IMG/VR virus record: IMGVR_UViG_3300013133_000014
Coordinates: 1-42,645 of that record
Reading direction: 5' to 3' (one strand)
DNA from: a virus
Length of the DNA: 42,645 nt
The notes under the pieces were generated by a model. The model had not been told where the DNA came from, did not search any database, and saw nothing but the letters and a program-made list of their open reading frames with translations. The position numbers were made by a program, and so were the translations under genes. Below are positions 36,368 through 42,645 of the stretch, one piece after another. Numbering within the stretch: position 1 is the stretch's first letter; every line of letters begins with the position of its first letter.

Positions 36368-36763
36368 CTACCACCCCGCCAACATAATTTTTATCTCAGT
36401 TGAGGCAGTTGTCACATCCTCAAGTGCGTGTCCGACAATTTGGTGTTCTGCTGTTGCGGTTGTCCATGCGGCTGTAATTTTTCCAGCACCTGCAGCTAAA
36501 GGTGTTATTTTCTTTATTGCAGCACCTGGAGTTGCAGTCACTTCGACCACACCACGCCAACAAACTAAACCAGTTGCATCTGCAGAAGTTGTCTCTAATA
36601 CAACACCATAAGGCGGTGTATCAGTACCATCCCCATCACATAATCTAACCTTTGCGGTTGTTACGTCGGCGTGTACTAAATCACCCTTTGTTAAATTTTC
36701 TGCAGCAGTCTCTTTATCTACATAGAAGTCGTAGGTTTTTTGTATTCTACCTGTATCGGCCAT
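36368..36763 (-). CDS. Capsid cement / decoration protein (DUF2190-like, 131 aa)
   Basis: Small beta protein with the features of phage capsid cement proteins: an early KTYDFYVDKETAAENLTKGDLV, a central GVVLETTSADATGLVCWRGVVEV strand pair, and VGHALEDVTTASTEIKIML at the end. It lies between scaffold and major capsid genes, separated from the capsid start by 3 bases. Expected to bind the outside of the shell and stabilise it against internal DNA pressure. Confidence 0.75.
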   Translation of the reverse strand: MADTGRIQKTYDFYVDKETAAENLTKGDLVHADVTTAKVRLCDGDGTDTPPYGVVLETTSADATGLVCWRGVVEVTATPGAAIKKITPLAAGAGKITAAWTTATAEHQIVGHALEDVTTASTEIKIMLAGW

Positions 36764-36765
36764 AC

Positions 36766-37251
36766 TTAAAACCTCCCATTTTTCTTGTAGAACTCATAGG
36801 GGTCCTCTTTATGTCCAAACAGTTTCTGTCTCATTTCATCAACTTCATTCTGTTTTAATTGTGCAGGACTTAGCTGTGCTGGTTCCTGTGCTAGAGTCAC
36901 CAACGGTGTTGGATTCTCGCTCAGTTTAACCTTCACTTGTGAAAGTTCTTTCTGCAGCAATTCAAGGACACTAAAAGATAGCTTTGAAAGTTCGGCTGTT
37001 GCCTCTGCTCTCTTGCTTTCCTCTAAAAGACCTCTACTTATCTTTGTGTCGGCCACTTGTTCTGCCAGCTTCTTAACTTGCTCTTTCTCTATTTCGGCCA
37101 ACTTCTCTTTTAATGAGTTATTCTCCTTCTCTAGTTCCTTCATTTTGTTTTCAAGCTCCGCAAGCATAGCCTTTAACTTTGTGTCATCAGCTTGTGCAGG
37201 CGGGTATGCTTTATCCAAAGTGTTGGAAACATCCTTCCCTTGTTCTGGCAT
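36766..37251 (-). CDS. Scaffold-like coiled-coil protein (161 aa)
   Basis: A long coiled coil from about 25 to 115 (LKAMLAELENKMKELEKENN, LKEKLAEIEKEQ, LELLQKELSQVKVKL), a Pro-rich linker, and a basic C-terminus ending YEFYKKNGRF. Lys/Glu-rich helical proteins placed between protease and capsid genes normally act as internal scaffolds removed by the protease. The ATG at 37251 has a GAGGT site and its own TATA-like promoter. Scaffold role is inferred from composition and position. Confidence 0.7.
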   Translation of the reverse strand: MPEQGKDVSNTLDKAYPPAQADDTKLKAMLAELENKMKELEKENNSLKEKLAEIEKEQVKKLAEQVADTKISRGLLEESKRAEATAELSKLSFSVLELLQKELSQVKVKLSENPTPLVTLAQEPAQLSPAQLKQNEVDEMRQKLFGHKEDPYEFYKKNGRF

Positions 37252-37283
37252 TGTTTACCTCAAAATGATATGTCTTTGGTGCG

Positions 37284-37295
37284 GGTTTATAAAGG
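37284..37295 (-). promoter_or_regulatory. Promoter candidate for the scaffold-cement-capsid unit
   Basis: The minus strand reads CCTTTATAAACC with the TATA core about 36 bases before the ATG at 37251, then TTTTGAGGTAAAC as ribosome-binding site. The 82-base gap after the homing endonuclease gene contains nothing else. A bacterial reading (TTTACT, 18-base spacer, TATAAA) is also possible, so this site alone does not decide the host domain. Confidence 0.5.
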
Positions 37296-37333
37296 TTTGG
37301 TGCAAATCCAGTAAAAAATACTTGAAAGGGAAG

Positions 37334-38527
37334 TTATGCACCAATCAAAAAGAAATTACGAATATGCTGAATTAATAAATCTTCATGCTCAAAGTCATGC
37401 TCCCATATAACTAATGTTTCATATCCCTGTTCTGCAAAGTATCGGGCTCGATATTCGTATGTTAGTTCCTGTTTTATTTCACGCTCTGGAAAATGTATAG
37501 GACATGCATGCCAATAGCATCCAAAAACTTCAATTACCTTTTTTTGCTCCGGAAAAACAAAATCTGGTATTAATTTTCCAACTTGCTTTTTAATATAAAA
37601 ATACTCGGGAAACTCTTCATATAAAACGTAACTAATTATATCTTCCAGAACACTCTCGGGCCTGTATAAATGCCCACGCTCATACCATTCTGCACGGCAG
37701 TTAGTACATAATGATATGTTTTGACTATCATCCCCATCATCCTTGATGCCATATACATGACACGCCTTATATTGCCCACAAACTTCACACAATTCTTTTG
37801 GCTGAAGATGCTTTTTAATCAGCGCTTTATTATGCAAATGATAAATTTTTTTTCGTGTTTGTTCTACTACCGCTTTTGGAAAAGGCTTATCTAGTTTATC
37901 AAAACACTCATCACAAAGAAAGAAAGTATTATCTTTCCTCGGATATCTACCAACAAAATATATTTTTACACCTATTTTGCCGCACTGCATACATGATGTT
38001 TTTGCTACATCTACTTCGTTATATTGTTTATCAAATAATGGCAAGAGATGAAGTCGCCTTTCTTTTGCAAAAATCTTTTTTAATATTTCATTTAAATGTT
38101 TTTCCCGCGCGGCATCTACGATAGCACACACTTCTTCATATGATAATAATGATTTTTTACCGAATTTAATATGCAATTTTTTAATTCCGTCTGGCGTTAA
38201 ATGTTTACCATTCTTAAATTCTGCTTTTAGGGACTGCGACCACCCGTCATCCATCCCCAAAATATCACATAATGTTAAACAATTATCAATACCAACAACT
38301 TGCAAAGAGTTAAAATATTTATTCTCCATCAATGTTGAATTAATACCGTATTTGAAAAGTTGATTCTTTATTTCGTTTAAAATTTCTAAATCACCATCTA
38401 TCTCATAATACGGCATCGGCCGTATCCCGTATTTTACATCATTTCTCTTAGAAAATGTAACACCAGCAAAACCCTCGCTGCCTAAATCTAATGTCCAAGA
38501 AGCAGGCTTCTTTTCCTTTTCAGCCAT
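37334..38527 (-). CDS. Free-standing composite homing endonuclease: LAGLIDADG-like, two zinc fingers, Vsr-like nuclease (397 aa)
   Basis: ATG at 38527 lies one base after the protease stop (TGA-A-ATG); an in-frame TTG further upstream is less likely. Residues 10-90: a degenerate LAGLIDADG-type domain (WTLDLGSEGFAGV, then PMPYYEIDGD and LQVVGIDNC). Residues 179-208 and 247-277: two CxxC...CxxC zinc modules. Residues 319-385: a Vsr-like PD-(D/E)xK-type nuclease, with PDFVFPEQKKVIEVFGCYWH, CPIHF and YETLVIWEHD, resembling the EDxHD homing nucleases (I-Bth0305I group). It splits the usual protease-scaffold gene order, as expected for a selfish insertion. It would cut a related genome lacking the gene. 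Target site unknown. Confidence 0.8.
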   Translation of the reverse strand: MAEKEKKPASWTLDLGSEGFAGVTFSKRNDVKYGIRPMPYYEIDGDLEILNEIKNQLFKYGINSTLMENKYFNSLQVVGIDNCLTLCDILGMDDGWSQSLKAEFKNGKHLTPDGIKKLHIKFGKKSLLSYEEVCAIVDAAREKHLNEILKKIFAKERRLHLLPLFDKQYNEVDVAKTSCMQCGKIGVKIYFVGRYPRKDNTFFLCDECFDKLDKPFPKAVVEQTRKKIYHLHNKALIKKHLQPKELCEVCGQYKACHVYGIKDDGDDSQNISLCTNCRAEWYERGHLYRPESVLEDIISYVLYEEFPEYFYIKKQVGKLIPDFVFPEQKKVIEVFGCYWHACPIHFPEREIKQELTYEYRARYFAEQGYETLVIWEHDFEHEDLLIQHIRNFFLIGA

Positions 38528-38528
38528 T

Positions 38529-40148
38529 TCATTCACAATTTGTAGCGCCAATATAACACACTTTGCAAGCTGGATTCTTGCAAACTGTTAAACGCGTGTA
38601 TCTTTTTATACCTGTAACAACACGCCTAACAGGGTCCGCAGAAACTTTTGCGTCAATAGACAACCCCTTATACTCGCCATTTTTAATTTTCTCCATCGTT
38701 TCATAATCATGAACAATAAAATCGACATTTACATCAGGTCCTTTTACCTCTTTTTTAAGTATCACACCAGCTACTTTGCTTGTATCATGCTCAACATCAA
38801 TAATCATATTGTCGAATTCATTAAGCGGCGATTTTTCAATAACCTCAGGTGGCCAGTAAAATCCGTTCCACACACCAAAGGATAATGCTCTACCGTGAAC
38901 TTTTAATCCATCTGGTGTTTCTTCCCAAGCGCGTATTTCACCAGAAAGGAGGATATCAGAATCGAGCGGGTTTTGTTCACTTAATTGTGTTGTTTCTTTT
39001 AAAGCATGCCAAACGCGCGAAATATCGCTCGTGAGAGACCATCTACCTTCAATTTTACTACCAAAAAATTCAACACGCTTTAACCATGCACCATCTGCCT
39101 GTTGTGCATCTTCATATATTGCAACTTTACCCTTATCAATTTGTTGAATGCTGCATTCCATATTCTTTGACGGGTTTCCTGGATTATTAGGTGCTATTGT
39201 TTCTAATTTTTCACCACGCAACCAAAATTCCTCTGAATACGGTTCTCGTTGAATAACACGCATTTCTGTCTCGGAAAGTGGGTCTTTTTCTAGAACGAAA
39301 TGTTCTTTTCCGTCTATAAATAAATCCCAATGTCGGTATTGCCCATCCTGCCCCCACCAGTGTTTAATAAGTGTAAAATCAGCCATCTGATGTTCCTCAG
39401 CAATGCGGTCAAACGTATCTCGGTCCGCTAATGTATCTACTTCCATATCGATTTTTGATAACCCAATAAAGGTGCCCCCATCAAACGTATCTAATATACG
39501 ATATACGCGATTTCCAAATGATTCACGGACTCTGTATTGGCCAATTCCAGCGCTTTTTGCTGCTTTTTCTAATTCAGACCGTGCATGTGATATTGCAGCG
39601 TCTTTATTAGTATCAGAACAAATCGGTTTAATTTGATTAACACGCGCAAGCGCGTTTCTAAGATGCGGTAAGTCTATTTTTCCGCCTGCATCCTTATATG
39701 GTAAATGTCGCGCATTTTTATCCTCAGTTGTTTTTCCGTAGCAAGGCTCTACATAGGCAAATGATGAATTTGGTAAGTCATTAATAAAAGCACGTGTCCA
39801 GTGTGCCAATTGCTCGTCTTGTTCTTCCTGTTTCGCATCTACTGGTACTATTGGTTTTTCTTCTTTTTGTTCTACCACTATGCCTAACTCACGTGCCAGC
39901 GCCATAATGTCAGGCATCCACCCTGCATCCGGCTTTTCATACAAAAATTGAATTTTTAATGTTTGGTCTTTTGTAATTCCATTAATCTTAACATCAATAA
40001 TATCCCCCACATTTAATTTGGCGGTGTTGCTATAATCTGCTGTTACATACCCGCTTTGGCAATCAGGACATCTAAATCCAATAACATAAGCGTTATTTTC
40101 TTTTACTTCCATGACTTTTGCTTTTGCGGCTACATATTTTTCTTCCAT
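38529..40148 (-). CDS. Multidomain prohead maturation protease (539 aa)
   Basis: Starts at ATG 40148 with a GGAGGA site. Four parts can be seen. Residues 1-70: OB-like beta region with a C27xxC30 pair. 115-200: a domain with LPNSSFAYVEP, ARHLPYKDAGGKIDLPHLRNALARVNQ and AAISHARSELEKAAK. 255-370: FTLIKHWWG...YRHWDLFIDG...HFVLEKDP, resembling the phosphoesterase-type fold with an HWDL motif found beside some ligases (tentative). 400-520: an HK97/assemblin-type serine protease, with DVEHD (H454) and YKGLSID (S497) as likely catalytic pair. The end has four cysteines (C523, C528, C531, C538). Position between portal and scaffold/capsid fits. It is far longer than a minimal prohead protease (about 200 aa). 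Confidence 0.78.
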   Translation of the reverse strand: MEEKYVAAKAKVMEVKENNAYVIGFRCPDCQSGYVTADYSNTAKLNVGDIIDVKINGITKDQTLKIQFLYEKPDAGWMPDIMALARELGIVVEQKEEKPIVPVDAKQEEQDEQLAHWTRAFINDLPNSSFAYVEPCYGKTTEDKNARHLPYKDAGGKIDLPHLRNALARVNQIKPICSDTNKDAAISHARSELEKAAKSAGIGQYRVRESFGNRVYRILDTFDGGTFIGLSKIDMEVDTLADRDTFDRIAEEHQMADFTLIKHWWGQDGQYRHWDLFIDGKEHFVLEKDPLSETEMRVIQREPYSEEFWLRGEKLETIAPNNPGNPSKNMECSIQQIDKGKVAIYEDAQQADGAWLKRVEFFGSKIEGRWSLTSDISRVWHALKETTQLSEQNPLDSDILLSGEIRAWEETPDGLKVHGRALSFGVWNGFYWPPEVIEKSPLNEFDNMIIDVEHDTSKVAGVILKKEVKGPDVNVDFIVHDYETMEKIKNGEYKGLSIDAKVSADPVRRVVTGIKRYTRLTVCKNPACKVCYIGATNCE

Positions 40149-40180
40149 TAAACTTCCTCCATCTATTTATGTTAAATGTT

Positions 40181-41551
40181 TTATACCTTTTCCTCCGGTT
40201 TTTCATCCGGTACATCTTTTGTTTTATCAATAACCCTATCAAGCTCCCAACCGAGCCGTCTGAAAAATTCTTCTGCTGATACAACACCAGCCTCGAACGC
40301 TCTAACAAGAGCGGTTATTAAATCCGACTCTGGGTCGATAATTGGTCTCCATTCATGGCGTATACGAATTTTATCGTCATACCCCAACGCTTTAACTATT
40401 GGGTCATACCATTGCTTTTCAAGCTGTCGTTTAAAATAAATTTGCTCTCCTGCAACAGTTGATTCATAAAAAGAACGGATGCTATACTCCAATGTTGCGC
40501 GTGCTATCGTTTTTTCTCGACTCAGCAATGCTTTCGGGATTCCATAATTTCCAATTATTTCTTCGTCTTGTTTTTCAATAGCACGAATAAGATTATTCAA
40601 GTCAGGGTTGTATTGAATAACTTTAGGTGCAACTTGCATATTCGTTACAACAACTGCGCCCGGTTTTAATTCTGCTTTTAGTTCATTAAACAACGTCCCT
40701 TTCTCGTTAGGTGTCAATCCGCGCGTTTCAGCCTGATAAATAACAATCGGCGCCCACAAGCTACGGGAAGCATATAATAAGTCTCTCTCTAAATTCTTTT
40801 TTATGCGAATATTGCGGGCAACAGACCGACATGATGAAACGCCCATATAAGAGGATGTAGTTGCTTCGAATGTGTCAAGTGAAAAATATAATAATCGCTC
40901 TTTTGGTATAAAATTGTTCGAAGTTAATGCATATGAATACGTGATACCTGTTATTTCGCCTGTTTTTTCATCCACCCTTGGTGTCATATACGCGCTGTAT
41001 AACGGCATAAGTCCTGTTATTTGACCATTACTCGTAATCATAGTCCATCCACAATTACCATAGAGTTGACGTTTTATTACTGAAAGAAGAAGAACGTTAT
41101 CCATATTTACCGTACGATTTAAATCATCAACTTTTTGTTTTACTTTTTGATATTCTGGTTTGTTTGGGTCATCCTTCGGGTCTAAACATTTAACAGTCGT
41201 TTCAAATCCTGCATGTGTTGTAAAATTGCCTATTAAGTTGATACATTTACGCAAAACAGCAGTTGACTCAAAATAATTATACCATTGTGTCGTAGGGCCG
41301 TAACCTTGTTTTAAAGCGTTTTCAATCGAAGTACCGCTATAAACATTGCCAGCAGAAACAAGCTGAACTCTCTGTTCACGCTTTCCTGTAGTTGCATTTA
41401 CATCAATAATTGTTTCAAAACGTGGTGCGGGCGATAAATCAACTTCTTTTTCAAGTTCTTGACCTTGTACTACTTTAATCCATGGTTTGTCAATAACTTT
41501 TGGTTTTAATTTCACCGCTTTTTTTAACTTCTTATAATATTTCGTAATCAT
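40181..41551 (-). CDS. Portal protein (456 aa)
   Basis: Forms the dodecameric DNA gate of the head. Family features: STAVLRKCINLIGNFTTHAGFE near the N-terminus, RLLYFSLDTFEATTSSYMGVSSCRSV, and LLSREKTIARATLEYSIRSFYESTV near the C-terminus, a typical portal crown/clip pattern, then VRAFEAGVVSAEEFFRRLGWE. I take the ATG at 41551 (SD GAGGGAG) over an ATG 15 bases upstream; the gene overlaps the terminase end by 20 bases. Order terminase-portal-protease is standard for tailed viruses. Confidence 0.9.
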   Translation of the reverse strand: MITKYYKKLKKAVKLKPKVIDKPWIKVVQGQELEKEVDLSPAPRFETIIDVNATTGKREQRVQLVSAGNVYSGTSIENALKQGYGPTTQWYNYFESTAVLRKCINLIGNFTTHAGFETTVKCLDPKDDPNKPEYQKVKQKVDDLNRTVNMDNVLLLSVIKRQLYGNCGWTMITSNGQITGLMPLYSAYMTPRVDEKTGEITGITYSYALTSNNFIPKERLLYFSLDTFEATTSSYMGVSSCRSVARNIRIKKNLERDLLYASRSLWAPIVIYQAETRGLTPNEKGTLFNELKAELKPGAVVVTNMQVAPKVIQYNPDLNNLIRAIEKQDEEIIGNYGIPKALLSREKTIARATLEYSIRSFYESTVAGEQIYFKRQLEKQWYDPIVKALGYDDKIRIRHEWRPIIDPESDLITALVRAFEAGVVSAEEFFRRLGWELDRVIDKTKDVPDEKPEEKV

Positions 41552-42645
41552 GAAACTCCCTCTCATCTATAGGGTCGATACGTGGTAAAGGTTCAATACG
41601 TTTGTGGTATATGCCTTCCGCGGGGCGCCACAGCTCGGGTTTTTGTATATTCCCGCCAACACACTCCCAAACCGCATTTGCTAATGCATCAGCGATATCT
41701 TTTGACCCTGTACGTGGGTGGTCAATGCGGATTCCTCGTATTAATTCTAATGATTTGAGCTCATCTATTAATTTCTCATTTCCCGGTATTTTAATCTTGC
41801 CTGTATATATACGTTCTTTCAAACAATCATATTCTTGCTTCTTTACTATATTTTGTTTAACATAAATACCTGCTTGTGAAACCGCTTGTATTGTTTCAGG
41901 AAATTGCCATGTATCAACAACAAAAGTGCGGAGTGGATATCTATTTGCAACATCAATTATAAAATTTTTGACCTCCTCCGCATTTATTTCCGTTTCCTCC
42001 TGCTCAAACCTAAACGCAAAATCTGTAACAACAACCTCCCCCTCTAAATGAACGAGAGCCAAACCGAATGCATCATTTTTTACAGCCGGGTCTCCAGCGA
42101 GAAAATAAAAATTATTTGGCTTTGGTAATGCATGTGGCATAAGTTGATTATTTTCAATTAGAGTAGGAAGATTTGCGTCAATACATATATCAATTTTTTC
42201 CGGACTACGAAAATATACCTCAATCGATGCAGATGGTTTTGCGCCGAAATCACGCCAAAACGCTTCCGGGTTTAATCTCCGCTCTGGTTCAAGCATTTCA
42301 CGAGTAATACTAGGATTCATTTCCCATGTTGGCAGATGATAACACAAAAATTGTTTTAAGCGCTTACCTTGTTTATACAGTCGCATTTGAAAATCATCCA
42401 TGAATATAGGAGAAGACACAGAAAGTACTTTTCCTTCATCGCCAAATGTCTTAACAGCACGAGAAACTGTAAAATAAACAGCATCGCCAGAAAATTTTCC
42501 TTGGTTATCTTTAAACCGCGCTGTTTCATCCATCACCACACAATTATGAACACGTATATTATTTGCTGAAAAAATATGCGATGGGTCAACTTGAATATCA
42601 TACACTGCACCTGCATTAATTCGTTTTGTGTATTTAACGCGAATA
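41532..42645 (-). CDS. terL: Terminase large subunit, C-terminal part plus end of an intein; 5' part outside the window
   Basis: Motor and nuclease that packages DNA into the prohead. The frame is open to the right edge (no start inside the window is real; an in-frame GTG at 42605 lies inside the intein). After the intein end (N at 42545-42543) the protein resumes C-VVMDETARF, the Walker B strand with catalytic DE, then LSVSSPIF (ATPase coupling motif), and a nuclease half with LAGDPAVKND, FVVDTWQFPE and TGSKDIADALANAV, whose aspartates form the RNase H-like metal site. 336 residues of the mature protein are visible. The ATP-binding Walker A part and the intein body lie beyond the edge. Confidence 0.93.
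   Translation of the reverse strand, partial: IRVKYTKRINAGAVYDIQVDPSHIFSANNIRVHNCVVMDETARFKDNQGKFSGDAVYFTVSRAVKTFGDEGKVLSVSSPIFMDDFQMRLYKQGKRLKQFLCYHLPTWEMNPSITREMLEPERRLNPEAFWRDFGAKPSASIEVYFRSPEKIDICIDANLPTLIENNQLMPHALPKPNNFYFLAGDPAVKNDAFGLALVHLEGEVVVTDFAFRFEQEETEINAEEVKNFIIDVANRYPLRTFVVDTWQFPETIQAVSQAGIYVKQNIVKKQEYDCLKERIYTGKIKIPGNEKLIDELKSLELIRGIRIDHPRTGSKDIADALANAVWECVGGNIQKPELWRPAEGIYHKRIEPLPRIDPIDEREFHDYEIL
42543..42645 (-). other. C-terminal end of an intein in the terminase large subunit
   Basis: The last 34 residues visible end with a block F segment (AVYDIQVDPSHIF) and block G IRVHN|C: canonical penultimate His, terminal Asn and +1 Cys. The insertion point is the first residue before the Walker B VVMDE strand. 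The N-terminal part of the intein and any endonuclease domain lie outside the window. Confidence 0.88.

Noticed and set aside
37260-37333. Bacterial sigma70 promoter (TTTACT, 18 bases, TATAAA) before the scaffold gene
   Set aside because: Not excluded, but the other candidate promoters in the window show only the TATA part without a matching -35, so I prefer the archaeal reading.
42543-42605. GTG at 42605 as the start of the terminase gene
   Set aside because: The codons upstream remain open and the region reads as intein blocks F and G, so this is internal to an intein-containing frame.
1-42645. tRNA or other stable RNA genes, att sites, integrase, insertion sequences
   Set aside because: I saw no cloverleaf-like sequence, transposase or recombinase frame, or flanking direct repeats; the repeats present are inside fibre, hub and tape-measure genes.

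Overview
This window looks like the structural (virion) module of a tailed, siphovirus-type double-stranded DNA virus or provirus. Every gene I can support lies on the minus strand, so transcription runs from high to low coordinates. The DNA is AT-rich (high-30s % GC by eye). Shine-Dalgarno sites of the GAGGTGA type are common. Several upstream regions carry TATA-like boxes 25-40 bases before the start codon, and one small zinc-finger gene looks leaderless. This, together with two inteins and a LAGLIDADG-type homing nuclease, makes an archaeal host my preferred reading. A bacterial host is not excluded, because some of these boxes could also be read as -10 elements.

Layout in transcription order. 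42645-41532: large terminase, interrupted by an intein whose C-terminal end is inside the window. 41551-40181: portal. 40148-38529: multidomain prohead protease. 38527-37334: free-standing composite homing endonuclease. 37251-35078: scaffold-like coiled coil, capsid cement protein, HK97-type major capsid protein and a small virion beta protein. 35027-33804: a PAS-domain protein, a coiled-coil plus membrane-anchor (XhlA/holin-like) protein and two tiny proteins. 33784-21411: two adjacent giant fibre proteins (about 2,040 and 2,080 aa) built from some 11 kb of degenerate 18-20 residue repeats. 21358-19400: connector and tail-completion genes chained by TAATG overlaps. 19258-12651: tail tube, tail assembly chaperone with a -1 frameshift site, and tape measure. 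12650-4125: baseplate hub with inserted beta-sandwich domains, and two paralogous adhesins with carbohydrate-binding modules. 4086-2449: zinc finger, 45-aa protein, metallophosphoesterase and an unknown protein. 2227-1: class II (B12-dependent) ribonucleotide reductase with an intein at its catalytic cysteine, running off the left edge.

How it works together: terminase, portal, protease, scaffold, cement and capsid proteins build and fill the head. The connector cluster joins head to tail. Tube, G/GT chaperone and tape measure make a long tail. The hub, fibres and LamG/CBM adhesins carry many domains expected to bind surface glycans. The reductase probably supplies deoxynucleotides for replication.

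Most notable observations: apparent total absence of the tetranucleotide GATC from all 42.6 kb; an unannotated A-AAA-AAC frameshift extension of the tail chaperone; an intein with non-canonical C-terminal splice residues sitting on the reductase active-site cysteine; three homing-type elements in one window; an exact 402-nt higher-order repeat (five copies) inside a fibre gene; a prohead protease fused to several other domains; and a PAS sensor-like protein encoded among the head genes.
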